Origin: Salvator merianae
Taxonomy: Eukaryota > Chordata > Lepidosauria > Squamata > Teiidae
Assembly (NCBI GenBank): GCA_003586115.2
Contig: QVOM02000034.1
Coordinates: 109,283,610-109,347,609 of the forward strand
DNA length: 64,000 nucleotides
Direction: 5' to 3'
Of this stretch, positions 10,190 through 23,166 are shown piece after piece. The notes below the pieces were generated by a model that worked only from the letters and a program-made list of their open reading frames with translations, was not told where the DNA came from and ran no database searches. A program made the translations under genes and the position numbers. Position 1 is the first letter of the stretch. Each line of letters starts with the position of its first letter.

Positions 10190-11925
10190 AGATTAAGGAG
10201 TTACATAGAGGGATCTGCACAGAGTCATTGTGTGGAGAGACAGAAAGAAGAATGTTTTCCCTCCATAGAGGATAGAGCTGTGGGAGAGTTTTCTTTCCCA
10301 TTGCATCTGGTGTAGACAAAACAGGAAAGTGCCATGTTAGTAACAGTATTATTATATGTCCTGCTTCCCACAAATACAAGGCAGCAGTCAGGAATGCTAA
10401 CAAGGATGTGGAGGACTACAGTTCTAAAATGTTAAAAAAAAAAAAAAAGAACTTTTTTAAAGACCTTAGAAGTAGGAATCTAACCAGGAAAGCATTTGTA
10501 CCATTAGATGACAGCAGGCAGAAAGGGATAATTAGAGGACATGGAGATTACTGAGAGGCTAAATGAATTCCTTGGCTCTGTTTTCGCTAATGAAGACAGA
10601 GGGCTATTTCTGCAGTTGAGCCTTGAGCTTGTCTTTTCAGGAAAGGAATCAGAAGAGTTAAATTGGATAGAGGTAACCAGGGAAAGGTCCTCACTTGTTT
10701 TAATAAACTAAATGCTAACAAATCACCAGGACCAGATATTATTCCTCTGAGACTTAAAGAACTCAAATGTGAAATTGCTGAATAAACTTATTAATTATGG
10801 AACCATAGGACAGGTCCTGTCATCGATTAGTATCTAGTTAAAGGCAAAGAAACAGAGTAGTAACGAATGGACAAGTTTCAGAATGGGGGGAAGTCAAAAG
10901 TGGGATCCCCCAAGGTTCAATATAGGAACCTGTGCTTTTTATTCATAAATGATTTAGAAGTAAGGGTAGTCAGTGAGATAGCAGATTTTGCTGATGCCAC
11001 TAAGTTAGTTATTCAGGGCATGTAAAACTGAAGGAGATTGTGAAGAGCTCCAGAGGGATATCTTGACACTGAGTGAATGGGCAATAGAATGCACTTGAGT
11101 CTTAGAAAATGCAAAGTGATGCATATTGGGATAAAAAAAAACTCAGTTACATCTTGGCTCTGAGCTTTCTGTGACAAACAAAGAAAAGGATCTTGGGGTT
11201 CTGATGGACAATGAGGCTGTTGACCCAGTGTGCTGCAGCAGTGAAAAAAATCAAACTTAATGCTAGTGCAATTAAAAAGGTAATAAAAAATAAATTAGCA
11301 AGTGCTATTATGCCTCTGTAAATCTGTGGTGAGACCACATTGTATACAATTCTGGTCACCATACCTTAGAAAGGATATTTTGGAACTGGAAAAAGTGCAG
11401 AAAAGGGCAACCAGAATGATCAAGGGGCTGGAACACCTCCCTTACGAAATCAGGCTGCAACATCCAGGCCTCTTCAGCCTTGAAATATGGTTTTTAAGAG
11501 GTAACTGTTTGAAGCATATAGTATCATACATGGGGTGAAAAAGGTAGATAGAAAACCGGAGAACCACTCTATGAAGCTGATAGGCAGGAGAATTAGGACT
11601 GACAAAGGAACGTTTTTTTCACCCAGAGGGTTATCAGTGTATGGGCTTCACTATCAGAATACGTGGTGACAGCACTCAACATGGATAGTTTTAAGAATGG
11701 GTTAGACAAATTTATTGAGGACAGATGTATCAATAGCTTTGGAGAGACAGTCAAGATTCTTCTAAAGGCCATTTGCAGGGAGTCGAGAGCCAGTAAAGCT
11801 TTTGTCTTTGTCTTCTGCTTGAGGATGTCGGGGAGCAATTGGGTGGCCACTGTGTAAGTCAGGTTGCTGGACTAGATGAGCTGTGGCCTGATCAGGCAGG
11901 ACTTCTTTTATGTTCTTATCCATCA
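10190..11925 (+). mobile_element. CR1 LINE, 5'-truncated
   Basis: Consecutive broken frames match CR1 ORF2: an N-K-S-P-G-P-D-type block at about 10700-10745, an F-A-D-A-type form of the reverse transcriptase motif near 10985, and the C-terminal LEKVQKRATRMIKGLEHLPY signature at 11380-11450. The 3' UTR with TGGACTAGATGAGCTGTGGCC, followed by TTTTATGTTCTTAT at 11910-11921, is the usual CR1 end. Many stops show it is inactive. Confidence 0.8.
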
Positions 11926-13170
11926 CAAACTTCACTAAATGCCGTTAAAGCTCACTCACAGGAAGATGCAGCCTGTGCCTGTCCTTTGAGTTTATCATTG
12001 CACAAAGTCCATCCTAACGACAGTTAAGTGCTGCTTCATAATTATAGATCAAACATTCCTTAACCGAGTTCATTGATTTTTGTAATGATTTGAACTATTA
12101 GTTTCAATACATGTAACGTACAGTTTTTCATTCCAGTTCTGTGCCGTGCCTAGTAGAGTTCAATTTCTGTCCTTAATCACACATATTTTAATCAAGTATA
12201 AATAATTTGAAGATGGATTCCTGTTGTGACTGTTTGGTATAGGGCTTTTCTCTCTATGCCTGTTTGAATATGAAAGTGAAGAATACTTTGTAGTAGAGTA
12301 TAGGTACTTGTTTGCCATAGTGTTTGCCCTAGTCTTTTCATTATTGTGATGTAGAATCAAGCCTTGTGCATGATAATTATAATTGACATGGGCTGCGTTC
12401 CGACACGGCATTTAATCAGTTTACAGGCCGTCTTCAGTTCCCGCTGTCCCGACATGATCTTGCCATTCCATAATTTTTATGGATTAAATTGGCGAAATCT
12501 GGATTACTTTGTCTTCGGATTTAATGAACTCTCAAGCCGTTCCAGATCGCTAGCGCGCTTTACTTTGTGCTGTGGGCACGGGGAAAGTGATTATTTGAGA
12601 GGGACTGTACTGTTTTGGGGGGCGTGCAGAGGGAGGGATCCCCATTTTGTGCCATCCAATGACAGACTTTGTGGGTGGGCAGGAAGCACATTAGTTTCCT
12701 CTGCCTCCATTATCCCCCCTTCCCTCGCTGCCAGGGGAAAAGAAATCGTCCTCCTTCGTCGCTAAGCTGCGGTCCTGCCAGGAAGAAATTAAAGGCTTTC
12801 TCCACTTCCATCTGCTCTTTAAAGGAAAAAATAAACTGCGCCTGTTTGGAGTTTTGCCTGGTCAGCACACAGTTAAAAATAGTAGAGCCCCCCCCACGTT
12901 CCTTCCCCACTTTTTCCCTTTGTTATGGACCTCTCCCGCTACTTTTAAATTGCACAGTTGCACTAAAGTGAATCAGCAGGATAGCAGAACTCCGCATTTC
13001 AAAAGCTTAGTTTTTTAAAGTTCATAGTTTTAAAGTGAATGTAGTTTTTAAGTTCTGCTTTGGTAGACAGAGGCTGCAGGGAGGAGCAAATGGTGAATGA
13101 CTAGTAATGCTGCCAAGTTAACCCATGTTCTGAGGCAGCAGTGGGGACATACAGAGAGCGGAGCTTGACT

Positions 13171-13220
13171 TTCCCGCCCCTGTGACGTCAAGGTTTGAAC
13201 GTTGGGATTGCAGCCAATCG
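13171..13220 (+). promoter_or_regulatory. GC box, CRE and CCAAT cluster in intron 2
   Basis: Within 50 bases lie CCCGCCCC (13173-13180), the palindromic cAMP-response element TGACGTCA (13183-13190) and CCAAT (13214-13218). This arrangement is typical of short promoters or enhancers. It lies inside the TIR element, so it may be the transposon's own promoter or a recruited element. No downstream ATG-plus-donor exon is evident. Function is inferred from motifs only. Confidence 0.4.
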
Positions 13221-13292
13221 CTGACTGCATAGGGAGGAGAATTTGATGAGGGGTGGAGGCAGAAAGGGTACTGCCAAGCACGGGAAATATCA

Positions 13293-13376
13293 GTGTGGGA
13301 ACGAGCAAGTACGAATTCACTCCGTGTTAAATTGTAACTGTGGGAATGACCAGAAGACGAATTCACTACGTGTACT
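13293..13376 (+). repeat. two-copy tandem repeat, 45-46-base period
   Basis: Both copies contain TGTGGGAA, then a spacer, then GAATTCACT and CGTGTA/CGTGTT. They lie near the right terminus of the TIR element and resemble the subterminal repeats that transposases bind in some DNA transposons. Confidence 0.65.
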
Positions 13377-14209
13377 CTTCTATACGGATTACATTGACGA
13401 TGTCTGACCGCGGCCATGGTATATGCAACTTAGATTTTAACTGCATTGTACAGTTTTATATATATATTAAATGCTTAGAATCATTTAATATGATTCTAAG
13501 AATCATGGTACACATTGCTTTTTCTTCCGTAATGAGAATTGCCTGTTAACAGATACATATTCAAATCATAATTCATTATAAATGGTGGGAAAAATTGGTA
13601 TCCTGTCCTTTTACCAGAAAGTGCAAAACACTGTTGTATTTGCTCTTTTTTATCTATGTGTGGAGTGTGTATCATAGGTGTCTGAATTGGTAGGAAAAAT
13701 TGTGGGTTTGCTAATGCTAAATTGACTTGGCACTCCATTCCTATAAGGAAAAGCTATTGGAAGGTGCTGATATATATTGATGTTAGGTACCACTAAGTTC
13801 TGGTTGACAGAGTATGACAAAAGTGCCCACTATCTTGATCTGCCTTCAGTAATATCTTGTAGGTTTTCCAAGAACATTCAGTTTGTCTCTTTATTCCTGC
13901 TCATTTGTCTTTTTGTTCGTATGCTCTCTCAGCCTTGCCAAGTAATTTTGTTTTTCTAGCTCTTTTTTCACTTGTATCCCATGCACAAATTGTGTGAGTT
14001 TCTGAATGATCATAATTTCCTGAAGGGAAAAGTTGGATTTTTTGTGTGTGCAGAACTTTTGTACTTTTTGAAAGTTTGCAGTAGTTTTAAGATCATTTCC
14101 AAATCCATAATCTGGTATTTCTCAGTGTTCAGCTTTCGCAGCTGTAAGTTACAGTATAAAACAATGTTGCTGTAAATATTCTCATTCTTATTGTTAGGAA
14201 AATCTCTTT

Positions 14210-15130
14210 ATCTTTCACAGTGCTATCTGAGCTCATCATTACCTTCTTCCCTAGGAATACTGTCTTTCATTATAAAGCACACTGTTTGCCTTTCTGGGAG
14301 CCAACGAGAAGATAACTACCACCTTTCCTTTCTCACCATTAACTGTCAGTCATTACTTTGGTCCTCTTAATAGTAAACACTAATTCAGACATTACTGTTT
14401 CCATTTGTCTTCCATATTGAGTTCTTCCAAATCTTTTTAAAATTCATCCAGCAAAGCAAAGTCATCTGCATATCCCAGATTTTTAATGTTTTAACCCCAA
14501 ATTTAAATTCAGCTGCTATCTCTCCCAGTCCTGCCATTCTTATGATGCCTTCAGTGTAAAAGTTAAACTCATATGGGAATGATACACATCATTATCTTCT
14601 TTTTTTCTTTTCTATCACTTGTCTCCCCAGATTTAATTTTTATTGAAGCTTCCTTTTTATTATAAAGATTTCTCAGAAGAATAATGAGATTCTCTGACAT
14701 ACCAATTAACCTTAATATTTTCCACTTTTTCCTTTGAAGCATTGTAATAGTCAGTGAAGCAAAGACAAACTTTCTTGTTATTTTCTTTGTCCGTTATCCA
14801 CCTTATGTTAGTTATCTGATCTTATTTTCCTTTGTCCTTCCAAAAACCAACCTGGTCTCATGACATTTCTCTCTTCAGGTAGAGTTCTCTATTAATCTTC
14901 ACAAGTGCTTAAGTAAAATATTACATGAGGAATTAATGATCTGATAATTTGAAGATTTTCTGGTTTGTTGATCTTTTCAGGTCTCCAGGCCACAAGGCCT
15001 TGTTCCATATTTGTTGATGTTCCTTGGTTAGAAATTTGTCCTGCTCCTCAATGTTTTTGACCGTTTCAGTGAATATTTTACATATGTCTGTTGCTTTGTT
15101 ATTTGGCACTGGTGTAATGCCCATCACTCT
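14210..15130 (-). mobile_element. RTE/Bov-B LINE remnant (reverse transcriptase)
   Basis: Read on the minus strand, fragments match the Bov-B reverse transcriptase in order. First (about 15127-14940) comes the segment ending in QQIW-n-KALWPGDLKRS. Next (about 14870-14780) comes QVGFWKDKGK followed by DQITNIRWITDKE, the counterpart of the Q-A-G-F-R-x-G-R-G-T-R-D-Q-I block. Finally (about 14480) comes GYADDFALLDEF, the catalytic Y-A-D-D. Frameshifts and stops are frequent. Bov-B supports a squamate origin for the window. Confidence 0.7.
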
Positions 15131-17099
15131 TTACTTTCTGTTGTGTTCAGTTTTTGAATATATTCCGTTTGTAAATACTGTGTATTGATTAACTGAGTAA
15201 TGTTCAAATATTATTGTATCCCTTCAGGATTAAAGTTCATGTGATTGCTTTATATAGTTTTCTGGGCTTTTTGCTTCACAGTGGCTGACTGTGGATAACC
15301 TAACTTTGTGGGGAACTTGTATGCAATTGGAAACCTTGGGGTGTGCAAAAATGTTGCTACTGCAAATTTGGAGCAAAATCCTAGTGATTTTGTGACAATC
15401 AGTTCATGATTGAATTTGTTCTCTAGCTATTCTTTGAACACACATAGTAAATGAAGTACTCAGAACATTTCCTTAATTTTTGTAGCAGTCCTAAACCTTA
15501 TGAAGCTTTATTTCTGCTCTCCTGTATTCTTCTATCTCAGATTAGGGCATTGTATAGCCTTCCGGATACCAGATTCTAACTTCCATCAGCTACAGATAGA
15601 ACACAAGTGAGTCAGGGAAGATAAAAATTCTAGTTCAATGACATTTGGAAGTCCACGGGTTCTCTGTTCCTATTCCAGGCAAAAAAAGTATGAAGCTTTC
15701 CATAAACTTTATTTTTACTATTTGCATATTGACGGGTGGAAAATCCAAGACTAAGGCAGTTTGTCCAGAGGCAAAGCTAAAAATTAGATGAGAATTAGGA
15801 AAAACTTTAAGAATATTTTGCAAATGGGGTAACTTTAAAAAAAAAATGTAGACAACATGGCACAGATTGTAGGCATCTTCCAGATTGATGCAAAGGTGAA
15901 TTTTGTGTTAAATTAAAACAATAGCAGGATGGATTAAAATTTTGTTACAGATACAGGCATGCTGTATCTCTGCCAACTAGGATCGAACGGTTTGTTTAGC
16001 AAACATTTGAAAGCATATCAGGAATTATTGGTTTAGACTCTTTTAAGTTTATAAAATCTTGGATAAAACATAATACATTTTTTTTAACTTTATCTTAGTC
16101 TGCAGTGTAATGAAGCCAATACCTTGTACTTCCAATCAACTGTTTAAGTCTAACAATCTGGCTGACTTAAAATTGTAATCACATTCCCTCCCCCAATCAC
16201 ATACTCTGCATTCCTTCAGAACAAATGTTCACTTGTTGCTATAGTGTCAAAGATCAACAGTTGGTAGGGGTATGTTTCTTGTGCAAGAGCATGTGAGTCT
16301 TCAAAATACATCTACCAGCAGTTTTCATCATTTTTTCCCTCTTAAATAGTTTCTAGAATAAAAATAATGAGGAAGAAACTCATGTTAAATTTCATGTCAC
16401 TCATTTTCAGTTTTAAAACAGAGTATATTGTCTTATTCCTTTTGTTTTTTACATTAAATGAATAACATTGAATTTGTTATAGAAGTACAATATGCAATTG
16501 AAAGTGTCAAATTAGAAACTTCATGTGCTTTGGAGTGCTACTGTGTGTAATCTGAATTTGCCCATAGCCCTTCAGAGATTTCAGGAAATTAGAATTGTCT
16601 GTTTTCTTTATTTCAGAAACTTTCTAATAAAAAATCTTGCCTGTGGTTTTTAATTTAAAAAAATATATAAGCTGTCTTTCCCAATGGATCTTGGTGCTTA
16701 CATCTATGGTAGAATCTGTGAAGTTAAATAATTAATAACATTGTGAAATGTGTGTAAACATTTTGAAGGTATGGCTTGGACATCCTGGCTACAGTTGTCT
16801 TATGTTCACTTTCCTTGAAAATAAGCTTTGTAGTAGCCAGGTACAGAACACCAATGTTAAGGACTGGTATAGTAGCTAAGAATTTAAAAACCTCTGTGCT
16901 TCCTTTAATTCCATTAGTATATTCAAATTATTTTTACAGTATTGTACATGCTATTTTAAAATGCCAGAAATGTTACATAAATCATTGTAAAGCAGTAAGC
17001 AATGCCAGTTTTGCTATTAGACAAAAAAAAGGTGGTCCTCCAAGAGCAGAAAGTGTTAGATTACCGTTAAAGGTAGCAAAGCTTCAATTATTTGGTTAG

Positions 17100-17143
17100 G
17101 TTTTATTTATTTATTTATTTATTCGTTCATTCATTCATTTATG
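17100..17143. repeat. TTTA/TTCA tetranucleotide repeat
   Basis: A run of TTTA units passes into TTCA units. It may be the tail of a degraded minus-strand retroelement. Confidence 0.85.
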
Positions 17144-18204
17144 CAGCAAAATATATTGGGCCAGTTTTGGCAATACAGTGGTACTTAAAGGTTCACAAGA
17201 CAAAGTCCACTTCTTTAATATGTCCCTGTAATCTCATAATCCTTCCTTTGTGTGGTCTTTATTTAGGTGGGCTATCAGAAAATAGCTTCTTAATTTATTT
17301 TGTTAAGCACAGGGCAAAGAACAGGTTAGGATGCAAAAAAACAGAGAATGCAAACTTCAGTTTGGTGGATGATTACCTTTATTCTGTTACTTAGAGTCCT
17401 GTAAAGTTTTGCAACAGTTTATTCAAATAAAACATAAATATTCTACATTAACTCCCTTGTTTGAAGCTTAATTCAGAATTGTTGGCAATTAGGGTCTTAA
17501 AAGCATTCACTTTTTTATAGTATGAGTCTGAAATGAAAATACAACATAGAATTTGTCATTGGCTAAAGATTGGCTAAAGGTACTGGAGGTAAGAAAAACT
17601 GTGTTTTAACTGTTTTTGTGACCCACTCTCTATCAACTGTTCTTTAAATATGCTAAGTCCTATGATATGTTTAAGGGTGGTACTGAAATTTACAATCCTT
17701 TCCCTAAAATATTATGACATCTGTATTGATTATATGACTATATCATCATAGTCCTGCAATTAATAGCAATATAGTTCACGAAAAAGGCAAACAAATGTTT
17801 TATGCTACAATCTACCATATTGTTCTTTTTCTGCCATGCCTTGATATTAATCTTTTGAGTAGTGTGTTCATTTTAAAAATGGAAGGATGTTAGTCTTCAT
17901 TTTAAATATGTAGTAACAGTAATAAGGTAGTCCAAATCATAAGGTGTCACTGGACAAGATATGCCAGGTTAGATCTGATGTAAATCAAGTTGTATCTGAA
18001 CTCTCTTTAGGTGGGGTGGAGCTTAACAGGGATAGGGCAATGAAAAAATAATTTATCTTTCCTTCCCATTGTTTTTTGTGTGGCTATTGATGTAGTTGCG
18101 TCTTCTTTTGGACATAGTTTTCATTGGATTCTGTCGGCAGTCCTGGTGGCTGGAAGAGAGCTGAATGTTGCGCATCTTAGCCCTTTACATATTCAATTCC
18201 TCCC

Positions 18205-18275
18205 AGCTTTTATTTTATTTTATTTACTTGAGTATTTATATCCCACTCTTCCCCTGAAGATTCGAGGGTGGGCTT
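18205..18275 (-). mobile_element. LINE 3' tail fragment (L2-type), minus strand
   Basis: In reverse the sequence reads GGGTGG, CTTCAGGGGAAGAGTGGG, ATATAAAT and TAAATAAAATAAA, the common squamate L2-type 3' terminus. A copy of the same tail occurs at 50025-50085. Confidence 0.5.
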
Positions 18276-18435
18276 TGATTACAACAGATGTTTCTGAATT
18301 AGAATTCTCATAATTCCATGTTACTGACTGTGCTGTGTAGTCTCTTCAACTGCAGTGAAAACACTTCGGAAAAATTTAATTAAGTAGACCTTTTCAGTCA
18401 AAGTAATTCAGGGGTCATTTTAGGGGAACTTGCCA

Positions 18436-18639
18436 AAAGCATCTCTGAGGTGGTTGCAAGGTGGTTTGGGAATTGTTGAAAGGGGGTTGTTCATATACCA
18501 GTCTATTCCCTCCCCATGCCTCTTCCTGTCATGAACATTCTAGGCTAGAGAAGATTGATTAGAGATGGATTAAGAACACACTACTGTCTTTAAGGCACGT
18601 TTGAGATTTTTCTTTCACTGTGTGTGAACACAGCCTCAG
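18436..18639. mobile_element. MITE family A copy 2
   Basis: This copy shares ordered blocks with 4363-4585: CTCTGAGGTGGTT, GTGGTTTGG, CATTC-like centre, AACACACTACTGTCT, AAGGCACGTTTGA and the right end GTGTGAACACAGCCTCAG. It has no coding capacity. The left terminal repeat is poorly preserved. Confidence 0.6.
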
Positions 18640-18729
18640 TTATATTGAATTGCTGGCAGTAGATCTACTGGAGTAGGTCACATGCTGTATCAAAAGTTGA
18701 GCTCAGAGAAGGAGTTAGATAGCCTTATT

Positions 18730-19530
18730 TAAAACTCCCTTAGTTTGGATATTTGTATTACACCGATTATTCCAATCTCCCCCTCCTTGGTCGTTATATC
18801 GTATCCATATTTTCCATATTTGTCGTAATTTCTTCTGCTCTTCATACTTTCCTTCTTATTATTTTATCCCTAATCATATTAACTGTTAATATTTTCCAAG
18901 TATACTCTTTCCATCTCTTCATTATCCATTTACTTATATCTTTCCATCCATACATTATAGTTTGTCTTGCTGCCGATAATTTCTGAAATTTATTTTTTAT
19001 TTCCTTATTTCTATCCACCATTCTCCTTAAAAGACATATCTCATGAATATGTTCCAGTGGCTCCTTCAATATCCATTTCATTTCTTCCTTCACTTGTTGC
19101 CAGAACTTTTGAAGTGCTACACATTCTCACTACATATGAAGATAATCACTTTTTTCGTTGCAACCATGCCAACATGTTGGAGTTCCTTTATATAAAACCA
19201 TTTATTTGGAGTAAGATACCAATTCCTTATATTTAGTGTGCTTAATGTGTCTCCCATTTTTCTGTACAAGTTCCTTCCTTTCTTTTTCATTTATTTGTCT
19301 TCTTAGCTCTTCTTTCTATGTTTTATATACTCTAATCATAATTTTCTATATTGCTAAAGTAAACCCCTTATTGTCTCTTTCACTTTTCTTTATCCCTTTT
19401 AAAATGATATATAATTCTCAGTTGAAACCAGTTTTGTTCCACAATTAGTGCCTTTTTTCTAATTCCCTCTATACTTAAGTATAGTGTAATAATTTTGTAC
19501 TTCCAAACCACATTCTTTTAGCCATTTAAC
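18730..19530 (-). mobile_element. L1 LINE, 3' end of ORF2 (5'-truncated)
   Basis: The longest open frame (19093-18842) continues a decayed frame that begins near 19450. It contains the C-W-H-G-C-N-E-K-S-D-Y-L-H-M motif of the L1 ORF2 cysteine region (about 19175-19125), then QQVKEEMKWILKEP and later a W-K-D-I-S-K-W block. This is the C-terminal domain of an L1 ORF2 protein. The same subfamily is present at 63480-63665. The target-site duplication was not resolved. Confidence 0.75.
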
Positions 19531-20610
19531 ATTTCCACTACTTATCACTTTTTTATACTGTTTTGTACCAGTGCTTTTTGAACAGTAGTTTTTTCACCTC
19601 TCCTAGTGAGTTAATCCATAAATTCAGATGTGAATGTGCAAGAACCAACTTGCTAATAGTCAGCAGGCTGTTTGTTGACGTATTAAGCTGTTGAGAGGGG
19701 ATATTAAATCCTTTTTCAAGTGTGAACATAGCTGGCCACACATTTAAGTGGTGTCAGAATTTAAAAAAAAAAATACTGATTTTTTCCCGGTGAGGTGGCT
19801 TCTCAGTGGTGCATAGGTAAGGTGTGTGCAATTGCCACTGAAAAAGACACTTCCTCTGTTTCCATTTCTGAGTGAGGAGACCTCTTTTTAGTGGCCGATG
19901 GAAGTGAATTTATTTAGAATGCAGAATTGCATCTTGTAACAAAGGCACTTCTGATGGTGACTAGGCCTGGAAATGGAGCAGCACGATTGCCATGAGTGCC
20001 TACTGCTGCCGCATGTAGAGATGCAGTGGCTGCATGCACTTTCTCCGGCAGTGGTCCCTCCAGTGGTAAGTGAAGACATGACCTTAAACACTTCATTGTA
20101 GACATTACATTTTGACTGATGTGTTTGTCTAATGGACTCTTAATTCCAAATTGAGTGAGACTCCTTTGAGTCAATGTTTGAATAATGTCATGTGGCAAGT
20201 TTTTGTTTCAGTAGGAAGTAAGTACAGCATTGCAGAGCAGCTTCAAGTGTTTGTGCCGTGCTTGGATATCACAGGAAAATATTTTATTCTTAGCAGAATG
20301 ACTAACTTTGTTTTTTAAGGAAGAAGTGATATTTTTATATTCTGAGATAAATATGCAGGGCTTTTCTTTCACAGTAATCAGTGTTGTATGCTACTTGCTT
20401 CTACTATTAGCTGGCTCTCAGTTGTCTACAACAAAGTTGCTGACAAATGCTGATTGAAAATTGAATTAGAGAGTGCAAATATTGTACATACATGTAGCTG
20501 TTAAACTACACAGTAACAGAATGTAACAAAATTTAGTTTGTTTAGGCAAGTGATACCAATAGAGTACTTTTACAAGGTCTATTTTTCCCTTACAGAACAG
20601 TAACTAGAAT

Positions 20611-20805
20611 CTTGGGAAAGTCTGTAGCTCAGTGGTAGAATAAATGGCCTGGAAAGTAGAGGATTCTCGATTCAGTCTCCAGCCTTTTCCTGAAAGTTGG
20701 CAATGGCAAACCATTTCTGTATCTGCCAAGAAAACTGCATAGCGGTGCCCATGCAGTCAAACAGAAGTTGGCTATGACTTGGTTGTACCCAGCAACAGCA
20801 AACTA
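20611..20805 (+). mobile_element. tRNA-derived SINE
   Basis: An A-box-like TAGCTCAGTGG (20625-20635) and a B-box-like CGATTCAGTCT (20668-20678) sit at tRNA spacing. They are followed by a non-tRNA body with GGCAATGGCAAACCA, AACTGCATAGCGGTGCCCA and CAGTCAAACAGAAGTTGGCT. The same body recurs at 36320-36420. I reject a functional tRNA because the acceptor and anticodon stems do not fold and the body is SINE-like. Confidence 0.7.
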
Positions 20806-23069
20806 GAATCTTAATAGTCTAATATGGAGCAGCTTCTGAGTACCAGCTGTGAGGAAATGGCAGCCATATTTGAAAGAATATAGAAGTAACTGACAGCAGC
20901 CTTTGAAAGCAAATTGCTGGCCCAGGTGTCGTTTTTTTAATCTGACTGGCAGTGCCATTCTCAAGCTAATTGCATGATTAACTGGTATTTTCAAAATCAG
21001 ATAAACTGACTGGCATTATTTTTGGCAAAGCAATAAGTGAAGTTTATAAATTTAATCAGTAAAAGATGATTTGGTGAGCATTAGAGAAATAAAGACTAGT
21101 TAAAATGTCATGTTAGTTAATTCACCTTCTTAGAAGATTTCTTTCTTACAACAACACTTATTGTCATAGGCTACTTCCACATATAGGTCTTGTCCACACT
21201 GCATGTATCAGGACTTTTTTGGTTCTGAGGGTGCAGTGTTCAAATTAGAAATGCCACTCTAGTGCTTAACTCATAGAACCAAAACACTAGAGAAGGAGTT
21301 TCTGGAAGTTCCAAAATGAATGCTTGCAGCAGGAGGAAAACAAATCAGCCATGAGCTTCCCTCCTCCTCTGCATACCTTTGCCAGGAAAGAAAAAATAAT
21401 GCCTTTGCTGTGAGGTTAAAGACTGGGCCAGGACTGCAAAGGAGAAAAAGAACAACCAGAGTTTTCAGCAATTACTTTTCTAAATAAGCACGTTGATGAC
21501 TTGGTGGATTTTAATAAAGTAAGATTTTTTTTTAAAAAAAATTAAAAATTCCATGCCAGAGGTTCAACTGCTTAATATTTGTTTGTGGGAGAAGAGATAC
21601 ACATAAGGGTGAGGAAGCACAAGCTGCATGTCACAGTTTTTTTTTATTATAATAAGGGTGTTTTCCCCCCTCTTTATCTGTCATATCACTGCCTACCATA
21701 GTGGCTTCTGGTCAGAGGATGGCCTCTTCTACTTGGCACCCAAGCATTGTTCCTTGGAAGGGTAGAGCCAGCATTTTTAGTATGATTCAATTGAGTAAAT
21801 TCGAAAGGCTTAGGCTGTCCTAAAGCAGATGTCTCCTCTTGAATTTGAAAACTGGACTGGGCCCTCTTGAGCTTGTGTTCCTTTGCCTCAACAACAAAGG
21901 AAGCTAGGTGTAGAATAGCCTTAGACTTGGCTATTTTAGTTTGACAGTGTTCTTTAAGAAACAGTTTTTCACTTACATATGTAAGAGTGAATTTTAATAT
22001 TAATTACATTTCATACTCTTTAACATTTCATTCTGGATTTATCTTGTGGGACCTTTGCACCACTTCTGTGTGAAATGTTCCTGCTCAGGATTCTTTCCAG
22101 TCAACCATGCCCTTCCCTGGAATTTTATCTCTCCCCAGTTTTATCTCTGTTTTAATCCCCTTCCCTGTTTTTCCACCCCAAAGAGAAACTGTTAATGTAA
22201 GCTGAATAAAAACACTAATGGAGTTTGTCATTGGCAGGACAAACGGAGACCAGGCAGTTCTCTGTAAAGCAGAAAAGGATGGTTACTGATATCAAAATAA
22301 TGATATTCACTCATATAGAATGACGGCTTCTGCCTTATGCATACTTGGTAATAAATACCCTTCTCAGAGATAACCTCCCAGGCTGAAGAATGACCTCCCT
22401 TCTGAGGGTACATCAAGCGCCATCACTTTATACCATCCGGCAAATGGTGAAGATGCACCTGATGATGAGGCATTTTTCCTTCTCTGAGTACTGCACCAAT
22501 CTTAATTGCTCTGAGTTTTGTTTGTGTGCTTAAACAGTTGTAATGTGTCCTGAGACATTTTTTGCAACAGCCTATTAAAAAGAAAAAAATTGAAAGGCTG
22601 ATGAAGGGGGAATGTGGAGGCATTATACACCTTTTTCTCCGTAGACATCACAGCCTCAGTGTTCACTTTTGCAAACAAGTTGGGACACTTGTAATTTTAC
22701 ATTGCATAGGTAGCTGAAGTCTTCTAAATTACACTCCTCATCTTTAAGAGACAGCACTAAAGTGCGTATGTGTTGACTCTGTCTGTGAAAATCAGTGAGT
22801 ACAGCCTAATGTTTTTTTCTAGTAGTTGCAGAGCCATGTGCTAGACAGTAACAACAAAGTTCATTGTTTAATACAATTTGCTTGGTTTGCAGTGTTCATG
22901 GGGGAATTTCAGATACAATGCCAGCATAAATGTTTTTGTGTAGTAGGTAATTAAGTGATTGCCTGTAGCTTTTGTTGTCCTTGCTTTAATGTTTAAAATT
23001 TATCAAAGAAATAAATGCATATTTCAAATTATTTTTTCAAGAATTTTTTCTTACCTGAATCAATAGTGT

Positions 23070-23166
23070 GGTAAATGCTTCTTTGACAGAGGAGGAAGTG
23101 CCTTCTACCCTTAAAGAGATCCTTATTTGCTTAGTTCTCAATAAGTCATCCTTGGAGCCTGAACTA
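23070..23166 (+). mobile_element. L2 LINE, left part, upstream of nested L1
   Basis: A frame reading PSTLKEILICLVLNKSSLEPEL leads into the 15-base target duplication and continues after the L1 as NYQPISKFGKVLERAMAKQL (24137 on). Together they form the L2 reverse-transcriptase finger region (K-P-x-L-x-P...N-Y-R-P-I-S). The L1 therefore inserted into an existing L2. Confidence 0.7.
23152..23166 (+). repeat. 15-bp target-site duplication, left copy
   Basis: TTGGAGCCTGAACTA is perfectly repeated at 24122-24136, bracketing the minus-strand L1. The L1's A-rich 3' tail (T-rich on the + strand: ATTTTTCTTATTTATTTATTT) directly abuts this copy, as expected for target-primed reverse transcription. Confidence 0.88.

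Larger units (their letters stand above)
12391..13418. mobile_element. CpG-rich terminal-inverted-repeat element (about 1 kb)
   Basis: The left end GGCTGCGTTCCGACA pairs with the right end, which reads GGCCGCGGTCAGACA in reverse; similarity continues about 40 bases inward (ATTTAATCAGTTTA versus ATGTAATCCGTATA). The interior is much richer in GC and CpG than the surrounding intron. It holds a GC box (13173-13180), a perfect CRE TGACGTCA (13183-13190), a CCAAT box (13214-13218), and two copies of a roughly 38-base unit spaced 45-46 bases apart (13293-13330 and 13339-13376). No transposase is seen. The superfamily is undetermined. Confidence 0.5.

Noticed and set aside
18842..19093. 83-codon minus-strand frame as a gene
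   Set aside because: Matches the L1 ORF2 C-terminus, so it is a transposon fragment.
20611..20690. Possible tRNA gene
   Set aside because: A and B boxes are present but the stems do not pair and the downstream body matches a SINE seen again at 36.3 kb.
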